Source: CAYLKS01 sp964384205 [NCBI: uncultured bacterium] (GTDB lineage: Bacteria > JAGOEH01). From it: a stretch of DNA of 64,000 bases. Position 1 is the first letter of the stretch. Every line of letters begins with the position of its first letter. A program made the translations under genes and the position numbers. The stretch lies in NCBI GenBank assembly GCA_964384205.1, contig CAYLKS010000007.1, positions 7,547 to 71,546 of the forward strand. Reading direction: 5' to 3'. The notes beneath the pieces were generated by a model that saw only the letters and a list, made by a program, of their open reading frames with translations, ran no database searches and had not been told where the DNA came from. This document shows positions 27,560-37,217 of the stretch, piece by piece.

Positions 27560-29423
27560 ATTGGTTAAATATGAAATAATAAATAATCTTGTTACAAAAT
27601 GGTTTTTTATTTCTTATGTTTTTTTTGTACTATTTGTAGGTATAGTAACTTATATTTATTTAAATAACTTACAATTTTTTTACATTACGTTTTCAAAAGG
27701 ATTTTTTATTAATTTTGATATTGATCCTATAAGGCTTTTTGTAATACCATACAGCAAGATAGTATATTTTATTTTTGTTTTGTATATTCCCTTGATTGTG
27801 TATAAGTTTTTTTCTTTTGAATATAAAAGCGGGATTTATAAGATTTATGTTGCTTCAAAAATAGATATTCAGAGAATATTTCAGAGTAAATTTTTTGTAA
27901 TTTTTTTATATTATTGTTGTTTGCTATTTTTTAGTGCTTTTTTTATTATATTTGTTAATTTTTTCTTTAGAATAGAAATTTGGCAGGTAATATTATTTTT
28001 ATTTAATTTTATTTTGATATTTTGTTATTTATTTTTCTTATTTTTTTTATTAATGGTACTTCTGCGGTTTTCTGTAGTTTCTATTTTTTTAATGTTTATA
28101 TTATTGCTTTTAGATTTTTATTATATAAATTTTTACGAATATTTTTTTTCTATGATTTATGGAATTGTAAATTTATATAAATTATTTGTTGTTTTTTTAG
28201 TTTTATCGTTTTTAGGTTATTTTATACAGCAGGTTTTGAAAAGGAGATTTAATTTTAGATACTTTTTAATCCTATTGTTTTTGGGTATATTTATTGTTAT
28301 TATATCTAATAAGTTTTTGTTTTATCAGTTTGATTTAACATCAAGTAAAAAATATACACTTCCAGATTATTTAAAGAGTAGTTTACAAAACTTTAAAGGT
28401 TCAGTATCTTTATTTTTGTTTACTTCAAATGAGAATTATAAAAATCGAGCTTGCTTGAAAGAAAAATTTATAAATTTTAGAGATAAAGTAAAATTTAATG
28501 TAGTTAATATTGATAAATATCCCTCACAGGGGGAAAAGTTTAATATAAAAGATTATGATAATATCGTTTTAATTTATGATAAGGATACATTATACTTGCC
28601 ATTTGTAGATGAAAGACACTTTTTGGCATCGATTAATTCTTTTCTGAATAATGAAAATATTGATGTGTTGATTTTATCTCAGTATTCTAAATATATAAAA
28701 TTTAGCAAGTATTTAGAAGAGAAGTTAAAGTTTTCAAATATTAGATTAATTAGTAGGAGCATACTGGATAAAAAAATAAAAATATGTATGATAGTTGGGT
28801 TAAAGGAGAAATTATCTCAGCAGGATGTAGCTTCTTTAATGAAATATATTAAGGATGGAAATAATGTAATAATGTTGAATGATCCATCGAATGTAGAATT
28901 TGCTCAGCCTTTATTGGAACGAATTGGTATTGAAATTGATACTAATATTTTGAAAAATGATTCGAGGGATATGTATTCTCAAGAAGCTTATGTTATCCGT
29001 GTATCTGGCCATAGTGGGTTTATTAAAACAAAATCACCATATTATTTTCCTATAACATCAAAAATTTTATATCCTGATAATTCATTTTTTTCTGATATTT
29101 TGATTACATTTGATTCTGATAATAAGGATTTTGTTCCTGTTGGTATAAAATATACAGATAATGGAACATTTATTTATGTTAATGATACAGATTTTTTGAG
29201 AGATAGTTATATAAATGCTGGCAGTAATAGTCAATTGCTTATTAATTTAATTTATTTTATAAATAGGGTTGAAACAAATTATAAGGAAGATAATTTTAGT
29301 ATTAGAAAAAATATTCCTGATAATAATACACTTTTGAGAAGTGTTGTTTTTTTTATGATTGTTATTCCATTGTTAGTGATGGTTGGTTTTATTATTTTAT
29401 TTAGAAGGAGTAAAAAAGTTTGA
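27543..29423 (+). CDS. Fused ABC permease and GldG-like protein (GldF-GldG)
   Basis: 626 residues. The first 260 hold about six transmembrane helices of an ABC-2-type permease (GldF-like, beginning with a charged KYEIINN and a long first helix). Then comes a short motif FDLTSSKKYTLPDYLK, typical of the start of the GldG / ABC-auxiliary periplasmic domain (YxLT..KxYTLS). A soluble alpha/beta domain runs from about 265 to 590, and one last helix near 600-620 returns to the membrane with basic residues at the end. In Flavobacteria GldF and GldG are separate proteins; here one chain appears to cover both. No ribosome site is seen; translation is coupled to the ATPase gene by overlap. Confidence 0.78.
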   Translation: MKKFFRLVKYEIINNLVTKWFFISYVFFVLFVGIVTYIYLNNLQFFYITFSKGFFINFDIDPIRLFVIPYSKIVYFIFVLYIPLIVYKFFSFEYKSGIYKIYVASKIDIQRIFQSKFFVIFLYYCCLLFFSAFFIIFVNFFFRIEIWQVILFLFNFILIFCYLFFLFFLLMVLLRFSVVSIFLMFILLLLDFYYINFYEYFFSMIYGIVNLYKLFVVFLVLSFLGYFIQQVLKRRFNFRYFLILLFLGIFIVIISNKFLFYQFDLTSSKKYTLPDYLKSSLQNFKGSVSLFLFTSNENYKNRACLKEKFINFRDKVKFNVVNIDKYPSQGEKFNIKDYDNIVLIYDKDTLYLPFVDERHFLASINSFLNNENIDVLILSQYSKYIKFSKYLEEKLKFSNIRLISRSILDKKIKICMIVGLKEKLSQQDVASLMKYIKDGNNVIMLNDPSNVEFAQPLLERIGIEIDTNILKNDSRDMYSQEAYVIRVSGHSGFIKTKSPYYFPITSKILYPDNSFFSDILITFDSDNKDFVPVGIKYTDNGTFIYVNDTDFLRDSYINAGSNSQLLINLIYFINRVETNYKEDNFSIRKNIPDNNTLLRSVVFFMIVIPLLVMVGFIILFRRSKKV

Positions 29424-30556
29424 AAGTTTTGATATGGATTCTGGGGATTATTTTTTTATTTTTATTTTGTTCGCATAACAAACCAAAAGAGAATATAGCC
29501 GTTATAGATTATTATATTGGGGAAGACAGTATATTAGTAGAAAATATTAATAATAATTGGCTTATTAATAAAAAGTATCCAGGAGATAAATTTATTATTG
29601 AAAGAATTATAACTTTTTATGATTCATTAGATAATTTTAGAAATTTTAAGTTAGAAAAAAAAGAAGAATATTTAGGAGGCAAAAATATTAAGATGATAAT
29701 AAATTTTGTTGATACATTATTTATTGGTAGAAAACATCCTGTAAAGAATTTGTATTATGTTGTTTATAATGGCATGGTTTATCTTGTGCCTTTTAGATAT
29801 ATTGTTCAATTTCCCACTTCCTTGGTAGATTTTGTTGATAAAAATCAAATTGTAGATAAAAGTAAAATCAATAATATTGTAGTCCATTGTAATAATCGTG
29901 ATTTTGTGTTTTTTAGAAAAAAATCTAATCTCTGGTATTTTGGACAATTTAGAGCAAATAAATCATTAGTTGATTTTTTGTTGAGTTATTTTGATAAATA
30001 TAATTCTGATGAAAATGTAAAATTTGATGGAAAGTTTTTAGATTATATTGTATTTAATAATGACACTGTTTTTTATAATGATACTATTTTTTATAATCAA
30101 TATAATAAATTAATATGGAAACTTTCGAGTAATGCCCCCATTTTTAGAGAGTATTTTTTTAATATTGAGAGAATATCTAATGATATTTTTGCTTATAATA
30201 ATTATAATTTGATGAAAATTAAAATAAAAGATAAAAATCGTTTTTTTGAATTAGATAAAGATTCTTTAGAACAATGGTATTATTATGGTAAAAGATTAGA
30301 TATTGATGAATTTTTATCTTGTTTTTATAGTGCTGATTTTAGGATTGTTGAAGAAGATACTTCGCTAATTGATGATGTAGTAAAACAGCATCCAGAATAT
30401 GTATTAATTTTTATATTCAGAGATAGAACAGAGATTTTGAGTATTTATAATTTTAGAAAAAATTTTTATATTAGAAATAGTCTTGATAAATATTTGTTTA
30501 CATTTCCTCAAAGAGATATTATAATAATAGAAAGGTTTATTTCACAATTGAAATAG
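29420..30556 (+). CDS. DUF4340-like envelope protein of the Gld-type ABC locus
   Basis: 378 residues starting at a TTG that overlaps the permease stop by four bases; AAGGAG lies nine bases before it. The N-terminus is one hydrophobic segment ending FLFLFCS, either a lipoprotein signal with unusual Phe at -1 or an anchor helix. The rest is soluble and beta-rich, with a stretch VDKNQIVDKSKINNIVV followed by a Trp-Tyr-Phe motif reminiscent of DUF4340 proteins, which normally follow GldG. Similarity is weak by eye and the call leans on gene order. Function unknown; probably a periplasmic partner of the exporter. Confidence 0.6.
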   Translation: MKVLIWILGIIFLFLFCSHNKPKENIAVIDYYIGEDSILVENINNNWLINKKYPGDKFIIERIITFYDSLDNFRNFKLEKKEEYLGGKNIKMIINFVDTLFIGRKHPVKNLYYVVYNGMVYLVPFRYIVQFPTSLVDFVDKNQIVDKSKINNIVVHCNNRDFVFFRKKSNLWYFGQFRANKSLVDFLLSYFDKYNSDENVKFDGKFLDYIVFNNDTVFYNDTIFYNQYNKLIWKLSSNAPIFREYFFNIERISNDIFAYNNYNLMKIKIKDKNRFFELDKDSLEQWYYYGKRLDIDEFLSCFYSADFRIVEEDTSLIDDVVKQHPEYVLIFIFRDRTEILSIYNFRKNFYIRNSLDKYLFTFPQRDIIIIERFISQLK

Positions 30557-30569
30557 GAGAAAAGTATCT

Positions 30570-32366
30570 ATGAAAAAATTAATAGATAGTCAAGGAAAAG
30601 TTTTTGGTAAGATAAATATATTTGATTTTTTAGCTATAGTCATTCTTTTTATTGTGGTTTTTATAGGTATTTTAAAAATTAATGATTTTTTTGAATATAG
30701 AAAAAGAAAAAGTGAACTAAAAAAGCAGCAGGAATTATTAAAATTGAAATCAATTAAAGCTAAGGAGTCTTATTTTATAGCTTATGTTCCTGCTGATTTG
30801 TTAAAATATTTTGAACCTGGAAAACAATTGGATAAAAATTTTCAAATAATTGATATAATGAGGAAATCTCATTTATTAAGATATTCTCAAAAAGATTCTA
30901 TTTTAGATTGTGCTTTGTATAGAAAGGAGAAGGAGTTATATAATGTGATTTTTAGGGGTAAAATTTTATTATATGAGTATAGAAAAGATTCCGTATTTTT
31001 TTATGATATGAAATATATAAAAGGTGGCTCTTATGAGATAGAATTGGCAGGTAAAAAAATTAGATTTAGTGAAATAGAATATTCAAAAGATTTTTACTAT
31101 GTGGATAAAAATTATGTAATAAAAAATATTTCTCCAAAGCTTGCTCATATAATAAAACCAGGTATAGTTTTTTATAATAATTATTTGGATACAATAGCTG
31201 TTGTAAAAGAAGTGTTGAGTGTGACACAAACATATTCTTATGAAAATATATTAAATGAGAGAAGTAAATTATATTCCCAAAATCTTGATATGAATGTTAA
31301 GCTTCGTTTAAAATTATATAAATATCAGAATAAGGTTTATTTAAATAATTTTAGGCTTCTCTCAAATTATTTTGATGCTTTTTTAAAAAGAGATACCATT
31401 GATTTTATATATACGAGATTTTCATTGAATATTTTTGATGATAAAAAAACTAAAGAGGATGAATTTAAGTTTTTACAAGGGATTATTGTTGTTCATGGTT
31501 TGGGGAGAAAAGAAGTTTCTTATTTCAGAAATGGAATGGTATTTTTTACTGAAAAAGGAGATACAGCAGGAATAATCAGGAAGGTTTTACATAAGGGGTA
31601 TGATTATTTTTATGATAATAGATTTATTAACTCTAAAAAAGGTTTTAAAATAGATTTTGATAAAGATACTTATTGTATTATAGGACAAGCAGATTTGGTT
31701 TGTAAGAATGTAAAAAATAATATATATTTTGATAAATATGTTATTTATCCTCATGGTAATAGTTTTGCAAAAGCTTTTTTCCCTCTCGAAGGTGTTAATA
31801 TTATAAAAAATTGCAATATTACTTTTGATGAGTTGATAGGGGATAGAGAAAATAAATTTGTAATTATTGTATCGGATAATTTTTCCTTGCCGGCGGATAT
31901 TGTAAGTTCTAATAATGGATATTCTATAGTTGGTAGAGTTTTAGAAAGATTAGGGAGAAATAAGTATTTGGTTAAATTGAAGGTGGGTTACTTTTCAAAT
32001 TTTTATTATTTTGAAAATAATAGAATAAATGTATATAATAGATATACCTTCTTAATTAGAAATAGGAAGAAAATTTTTTCAACTTATGGATATTTTGTTC
32101 CTAATAAGAGGGTCCGTTTGACGTTAGAAACAAATGTTATTCCAGATAAAGAAGATTTTAATAATTTAGCAGATTATGTTAAGATTGTAAATATTGATAA
32201 GGATACAAAACACATAGAATTATTGTTAGATGTTTTTGAAATTGATGGTAAATTTTATTATTTAAGTGGCACTCCTTTGCCTTCTATTGGAATGGATATT
32301 TCAATAGATACAAAGGCAGGTAGGTTAAGTGGTAAAATAACAGGGAGGAATGATGTTGACGATTGA
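30570..32366 (+). CDS. Membrane-anchored periplasmic protein with DUF4330-like N-terminus
   Basis: 598 residues. The first 40 read LIDSQGKVFGKINIFDFLAIVILF, the charged-then-hydrophobic start of DUF4330 proteins, giving one transmembrane helix (about 18-37). A basic coiled segment (42-65) follows, then over 500 residues of soluble, Tyr/Lys/Asp-rich, beta-predicted sequence in which VxYxxG-like strands seem to recur. Ordinary DUF4330 proteins are only about 170 residues, so this is a much enlarged version. It follows the DUF4340-like gene by 13 bases and overlaps pyrE by 17. It may be a periplasmic or trans-envelope component of the ABC system. No catalytic motif was seen. Confidence 0.5.
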   Translation: MKKLIDSQGKVFGKINIFDFLAIVILFIVVFIGILKINDFFEYRKRKSELKKQQELLKLKSIKAKESYFIAYVPADLLKYFEPGKQLDKNFQIIDIMRKSHLLRYSQKDSILDCALYRKEKELYNVIFRGKILLYEYRKDSVFFYDMKYIKGGSYEIELAGKKIRFSEIEYSKDFYYVDKNYVIKNISPKLAHIIKPGIVFYNNYLDTIAVVKEVLSVTQTYSYENILNERSKLYSQNLDMNVKLRLKLYKYQNKVYLNNFRLLSNYFDAFLKRDTIDFIYTRFSLNIFDDKKTKEDEFKFLQGIIVVHGLGRKEVSYFRNGMVFFTEKGDTAGIIRKVLHKGYDYFYDNRFINSKKGFKIDFDKDTYCIIGQADLVCKNVKNNIYFDKYVIYPHGNSFAKAFFPLEGVNIIKNCNITFDELIGDRENKFVIIVSDNFSLPADIVSSNNGYSIVGRVLERLGRNKYLVKLKVGYFSNFYYFENNRINVYNRYTFLIRNRKKIFSTYGYFVPNKRVRLTLETNVIPDKEDFNNLADYVKIVNIDKDTKHIELLLDVFEIDGKFYYLSGTPLPSIGMDISIDTKAGRLSGKITGRNDVDD

Positions 32367-32922
32367 TAGAATATTAGAAGAGACAGGAGCTTTATTAGAA
32401 GGTCATTTTAAATTAACTTCAGGTTTGCATTCTGATAGATATATTGATAAAATGAAAATTTTACAATATCCTTTATATACTCAATGGATAGCAAATGAAA
32501 TGGCAAAACCTTTTGCAGATGATGAGATTGATGTTGTTATTGGACCTGCTATGGGTGGTATAATTTTGGCTTATGAAGTTGCTAAAGTTTTAAATAAAAT
32601 AGCTTTTTTTACAAATAGAGATAAAGAAGGGAAGATGGTTTTACGTAAAAGTTTTGATTTAAAGGTAGGTGCAAAAGTTCTTGTTGTTGAAGATATTGTA
32701 ACAACAGGGGGTAGTGTTTTTGAAGTTTTAAAATTATTAAAGGAAAAAGAAGTAATTGTAAAGGGTGTTTCTTTAATTATAGATCGTTCTGGTGGTGAAG
32801 TTGATTTTGGTGTTAAAACTAATGCTTTAAAGAGATTAAAAGTAGAGGCTTTTGACCCTGAGGATTGTCCGTTATGTAAAAAAGGGATAAATTTCACAGT
32901 TTTAGGTTCAACAGGGAAATAG
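32350..32922 (+). CDS. pyrE: Orotate phosphoribosyltransferase
   Basis: 190 residues. Motifs are GHFKLTSGLHSDRYIDK (the OPRT substrate loop), VIGPAMGGIILAYEVA and the PRPP-binding VLVVEDIVTTGGSV. The enzyme joins orotate and PRPP to make OMP in pyrimidine synthesis. Two ATG codons lie in tandem: the GGGAGG site is one base from the first and four from the second, so the second (32353) may be the true start. It is embedded in the Gld-like operon by a 17-base overlap with the upstream gene, although no functional link is obvious. Confidence 0.94.
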   Translation: MMLTIDRILEETGALLEGHFKLTSGLHSDRYIDKMKILQYPLYTQWIANEMAKPFADDEIDVVIGPAMGGIILAYEVAKVLNKIAFFTNRDKEGKMVLRKSFDLKVGAKVLVVEDIVTTGGSVFEVLKLLKEKEVIVKGVSLIIDRSGGEVDFGVKTNALKRLKVEAFDPEDCPLCKKGINFTVLGSTGK

Positions 32923-32925
32923 ATT

Positions 32926-33813
32926 ATGCTGAAATTTTTGATTATTTTTTTGATTACTATAAATGTTACATTTTCAGATAATTTTTTATTTAATAAAGAA
33001 CGTGCATATAAATATCTTGTTTATCAGTGTGATTTAGGACCGAGAACTCCTGGTTCTAAGAATATAGAAAAATTGCGTCAATATATAAAGAATATTAGTG
33101 ATGATAATGGATTGAGATATATTCGGCAGGATTTTGTTTTTAAAGATACAGTTAGAAAAAAGAATTTAAAGTTATCGAATTTGATTGTAAGTTATAATGT
33201 TGATAGTCAGAGGCGAATATTTTTTGCAGCGCATTATGATACAAGATTTTGGGCGGATTTAGATCCAGAACCTAAAAATAGAAATAAGCCTATTGATGGC
33301 GCAAATGATGGGGCATCAGGAGTTGCTGTTTTATTGGAATTAATGAATATAATTAATGAGATAGAACCATCGTATGGAGTAGATTTTATTTTTTTAGATG
33401 GTGAGGATTATGGAACGGATGATTATCCTGAGATGTTTTGCCTTGGTTCAAAATATTTTGTTCAAAATTATCCTATATCTGATTATGTTTTTGGAATAGT
33501 TCTTGATATGATTGGTGATTGTGATAACCAGTATTTTTTTGAGGGGTATTCTGATTATTATGCTCCTGAATTAAATCAAATAATATTTCAAATTGCGCAA
33601 AATTTAGGAATATCTTCTTTTATCCCTGAGGTGAAACATACCATATTGGATGATCATTTGTTTTTTAATAGAGCAGGTATAAAAACAATTGATATAATAG
33701 ATTTTGATTATCCTTATTGGCATACTCTTGAGGATACTAAAGATAAATGTTGTGCTAATTCTTTGAATGATATTGGCATAGTATTGGAGACATTTTTGAA
33801 GCAATTTAAATAG
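32926..33813 (+). CDS. Secreted M28-family zinc peptidase / glutaminyl cyclase-like
   Basis: 295 residues with a signal peptide ending about VTFS (17). The M28 co-catalytic zinc ligands are visible in order: His-Tyr-Asp in FAAHYDTRF, Asp in DGANDGASG, Glu in FLDGEDYG, Asp in VLDMIGD and a final His in YPYWHTLEDT. The arrangement resembles the glutaminyl-peptide cyclotransferase-like subgroup of M28 (including the PNRNKPIDGANDGASGV-type region). It acts in the periplasm or outside the cell on peptides. It is three bases after pyrE, so last in that cluster. Confidence 0.85.
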   Translation: MLKFLIIFLITINVTFSDNFLFNKERAYKYLVYQCDLGPRTPGSKNIEKLRQYIKNISDDNGLRYIRQDFVFKDTVRKKNLKLSNLIVSYNVDSQRRIFFAAHYDTRFWADLDPEPKNRNKPIDGANDGASGVAVLLELMNIINEIEPSYGVDFIFLDGEDYGTDDYPEMFCLGSKYFVQNYPISDYVFGIVLDMIGDCDNQYFFEGYSDYYAPELNQIIFQIAQNLGISSFIPEVKHTILDDHLFFNRAGIKTIDIIDFDYPYWHTLEDTKDKCCANSLNDIGIVLETFLKQFK

Positions 33814-33948
33814 GGTAATATTTACTTTAAATAGGGCAAAATTTTCTATAATCTGTAATTTTTTTCATTTTAAGATATTTTTTATTTTTTAAATATTTTT
33901 GTTTATAATTAATTGTTTTATAAGGGGTTATATAGTAGTTTTCTATTA

Positions 33949-33964
33949 TGGCATATTATTTGCA
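33949..33964 (+). promoter_or_regulatory. Sigma-54 promoter of the flagellin gene
   Basis: TGGCATATTATTTGCA fits the sigma-54 consensus TGGCAYRNNNNTTGCW at every position, with GG (33950-33951) and GC (33962-33963) ten bases apart. The expected start near 33975 leaves a 30-base leader containing AAAGGAGG before the ATG at 34005. Confidence 0.85.
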
Positions 33965-34004
33965 TACAGTATTTCCTTAAAAAGAGAAATCAAAGGAGGA
34001 TTGC

Positions 34005-35246
34005 ATGAGAATAAATACGAATGTGTCTGCTTTAAAGGCATACAACGCATTATTCTTCAATACCAAAAAGATGTCACAAGTACAAGAACGTTTATCATCT
34101 GGTTATAGGATTAATGTTGCGGGAGATGATCCAGCAGGTTTTATTTTAGCAAGAAAATTGGAAGTTAGAGCAGATGGTTTACATACTGCGGCTGATAATA
34201 TTGGTACTGCAAGAAATTTGTTGGGTGTTGCAGAAGGTGGAGCAAAGACTATATCAAAATTGTTAGAAGAAATAAGAAAAAATGTTATAAGAGCAGCTGA
34301 TGATTCTCTTTCGAGAGATGAAAGAATTGAAATTCAGGCTGTTGTTGAAGAAATTGCTCAAGAAATTGATCAAGTAGTTGAGACAACAAGATGGGGGGAA
34401 CAAAAATTATTAGATGGTAAATTTCAGAGTAAGTTTTTTCAAACCGGCCCTGATGCTACAGATAGAACAAGTTTTAATATCCCTATATCTTTTTATTCTG
34501 AGGATTTAGGAATTGGTATAAATGGATGGGAAACAGCTAAAGCAGGAACTGTTGAGAATTTAAATATTGATCCAGGTACTGGGGTTGCTTCAATTGAAAT
34601 TAATACTGATACTGAGGCAATTGCTGCTAATGGATTTTATAGAATAAAAACCATTCATAATGCCGGGACATCTCCTCAAGATGCAAAGATTTATATAGAA
34701 TATGATAGTAATGGATTTAATGTTGCTGGTGGAACTACCTGGTCAAAAGAAATTGCATTGGCTGACTTATATAATCAGGGTAAACATGATCCAAAGAATG
34801 GATTACAAGATAATATATATCTAATTGAGGGGTTGAAGATTAGTTTTAATTTGCCTGATGACACAGATCCCGATAATATAAAATATAATTTCATTACTCC
34901 TAATGCTACTACAGAATTTGAAATTAGAAATGCTAAAACAACAAAGCTTGATTTAAGCCACCATGGAAATGCAATTCAAACATTGCAGGTTGTTAATGAT
35001 GTTATCAAAAAGGTTAATCATATGACTGCTAATATCGGTTCAAAAAGCCAAAGACTCTCTTTTAAAGAGGATGCTATAGCTATTACGGAGACAAATGTGA
35101 GAGCAGCCGCAAGTCGTATCCAAGATGCAGATATGGCTAAAGAACAATTAGAATCTGCAAGATTACAGATATTACAACAGACTGGCTTATCTATGATGGC
35201 GCAAGCTATGTTTTTACCTCAGAATTTATTATCCTTATTTCAATAG
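34005..35246 (+). CDS. fliC: Flagellin (filament subunit)
   Basis: 413 residues. The N-terminal D0/D1 region begins MRINTNVSALKAYNALFF and has ERLSSGYRINVAGDDPAGF; the C-terminal D1/D0 has AAASRIQDADMAKEQLE and ends in LLSLFQ. A central variable domain spans about 140-310. It is the extracellular filament protein exported by the flagellar type III system. No other flagellar gene lies in the window, so the rest of the apparatus must be elsewhere. It is monocistronic, with AAAGGAGG seven bases before the ATG and a sigma-54 promoter, and it overlaps the convergent membrane-protein gene by 12 bases. Confidence 0.95.
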   Translation: MRINTNVSALKAYNALFFNTKKMSQVQERLSSGYRINVAGDDPAGFILARKLEVRADGLHTAADNIGTARNLLGVAEGGAKTISKLLEEIRKNVIRAADDSLSRDERIEIQAVVEEIAQEIDQVVETTRWGEQKLLDGKFQSKFFQTGPDATDRTSFNIPISFYSEDLGIGINGWETAKAGTVENLNIDPGTGVASIEINTDTEAIAANGFYRIKTIHNAGTSPQDAKIYIEYDSNGFNVAGGTTWSKEIALADLYNQGKHDPKNGLQDNIYLIEGLKISFNLPDDTDPDNIKYNFITPNATTEFEIRNAKTTKLDLSHHGNAIQTLQVVNDVIKKVNHMTANIGSKSQRLSFKEDAIAITETNVRAAASRIQDADMAKEQLESARLQILQQTGLSMMAQAMFLPQNLLSLFQ

Positions 35247-37217
35247 TTTATAACTAATTATGGGAATGAGGATTAAAAAAAGGAGGATAATTATGTAGTC
35301 GATATTAAATTCTAATATATAAATTAGTCCGAAAGATATTATAAGGGATGAAAAAATTGTTCCTTTATAATCTTCACTAAAAATAGTTATTTTGTTAGTT
35401 TGTATTTTATTGTCAATAAAATTATATATTTGACCATGGATTATTCCCCATAAAAATAGAAAAAAATATATTAAAGATGGTTCAATTTTTAAAAATACAA
35501 TAAATGATAATAAGCAGAAGAATATATTGATAAATATTATTTTAGGATATTTAATTTTTTGTAATATTAATGCTAAAAAGAGCCCAATGAAAAAGGAAGT
35601 ATTTATTAATGCAATGTCTTTTACGATAGCTCCATTATTTTTTTTATATATAATTAGTGATAATATAAAAATAGAAAAAGATATTGAAGAAAATATAAAA
35701 TAGTATATTTCTTTTTTATTTGTTTTTATAAAATTTATTATGTTATAGAAATACAATAAAATTAGGAATGATATAATTAGCAATGAATTATTAATTAGTA
35801 TTTCATAGAATATTCCATATATTTTATTTCGTTCCTGTATAAATTTTTTTATTGAAAAATTATATTTATGAGAGGATTCTATAATATCCAGAATTTCTTT
35901 ATTTCTCTGACTATGAAATATGATATTATAAAGCAAATAGGTTTTTAAATTTTGATTGATAGTGTTATGTTGAAAGTTTGAAGCAAATATATCAGATGAA
36001 AATTTAAAATTTTTATTATTTGTAAATTCAATAATAAAAAAGTCAAAATTAATAAAATGTATGTGTTTATAGTATTTTTTTATATACTGGATTAAATTTT
36101 GCAGGAAGGCTTTTTTGATATCGGACAAATAGTTTTCTTCTAAAGGTATTTTTATAAAATTGATTGTTTGTTTTGATCTGGCTAATTTAATAATTATTTT
36201 TTTTAGAAGGAGGAAGTTTTCAATATTATTGATATCATTTATATTTATTAGTGTTATATCCATTTTTTCTTTATTTATTATTTTATCTATTTTTGGGAGA
36301 GGAGTAGTGTAAATTTTAATATTTTTATTTTTGTTTATATTAAGTTCCTTAAGAAGAAAGTGCAATTTTTGAGGATCAATTTCATTTATTATAATTTTAT
36401 TTATATCAAAATTTGATAAATGTTTAAGTAGATAAGGATTTTGTATTCCTGATATATAGATATTTTGTATATTGGGTTTTGATGATAGACAAAAGTCTAT
36501 CCATATAAAATCATTAGGATTGTATTCATTGATAGTGATAAAGTTTTTATTATTATAATATGATATAGATTTTGCATTGTGAGTAATTTTTATGATATTA
36601 CTGTATGGTGTTTGAATTATTGCATTTTTTACAGGATATATTATATAAGATATGCTTAATAGGATTATTATATTTATTATAGTAATTTTATAATTTTTGT
36701 TAATTAAAAAGATAAATAAGATTAATGATATAATTATAAAAATATTAAAAATAAAAAGTGAAGGGAAAATATATATTAACATATAAAATATAATTCCTGA
36801 TAATATACTTCCTGTTGATTCTATTATATAGAGTTTATAAGAAGTATTCGCGGAAAAATTATTTTTTATCATATATCCCCAGTATAAATTATTAGGAAAT
36901 ATTGTAAAAAATGTAATTAATATTATTAATGAGTAGGGAATGATTTGGAAAATTAACATATTGTTTAATTTTATAATAAAGAAGTCCAGATTAATAGCAA
37001 TTAGCAAAAATAATATATAAAGATTTATATGCAGGAATTGTTTATATTTGGGTTTTATTTTTATTCCAGTATATAATCCTGAAAAAAGAAATAGATAGTA
37101 AAAAGGAATTATTATGTTGCTTGTATTTGCTAAAAGAAGTAATTTTCTAAAAAGTAGTGTATTTGTAAGATTTAGAAAGAATCCTATAAAGAAGAAGATA
37201 AGACTTTTAGTTTTCAA
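35235..37217 (-). CDS. Polytopic membrane protein with degenerate spermidine-synthase-like domain
   Basis: 660 residues. About seven helices lie in the first 200 residues and seven more from about 455 to the end, flanking a soluble central region (about 200-450). That order, and FLSG/YxG motifs in the first helices, recall fused MFS/spermidine synthase proteins. In the central part IYISGIQNPYLL followed by IIINEIDPQKL sits where a SAM-binding GGGxG...VEIDP would be expected, but the glycines are mostly lost, so methyl or aminopropyl transfer is doubtful. Isoleucine and asparagine are very abundant. It overlaps the HD-GYP gene by 11 bases. Function unknown. Confidence 0.5.
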   Translation of the reverse strand: MKTKSLIFFFIGFFLNLTNTLLFRKLLLLANTSNIIIPFYYLFLFSGLYTGIKIKPKYKQFLHINLYILFLLIAINLDFFIIKLNNMLIFQIIPYSLIILITFFTIFPNNLYWGYMIKNNFSANTSYKLYIIESTGSILSGIIFYMLIYIFPSLFIFNIFIIISLILFIFLINKNYKITIINIIILLSISYIIYPVKNAIIQTPYSNIIKITHNAKSISYYNNKNFITINEYNPNDFIWIDFCLSSKPNIQNIYISGIQNPYLLKHLSNFDINKIIINEIDPQKLHFLLKELNINKNKNIKIYTTPLPKIDKIINKEKMDITLININDINNIENFLLLKKIIIKLARSKQTINFIKIPLEENYLSDIKKAFLQNLIQYIKKYYKHIHFINFDFFIIEFTNNKNFKFSSDIFASNFQHNTINQNLKTYLLYNIIFHSQRNKEILDIIESSHKYNFSIKKFIQERNKIYGIFYEILINNSLLIISFLILLYFYNIINFIKTNKKEIYYFIFSSISFSIFILSLIIYKKNNGAIVKDIALINTSFFIGLFLALILQKIKYPKIIFINIFFCLLSFIVFLKIEPSLIYFFLFLWGIIHGQIYNFIDNKIQTNKITIFSEDYKGTIFSSLIISFGLIYILEFNIDYIIILLFLILIPIISYKLLK

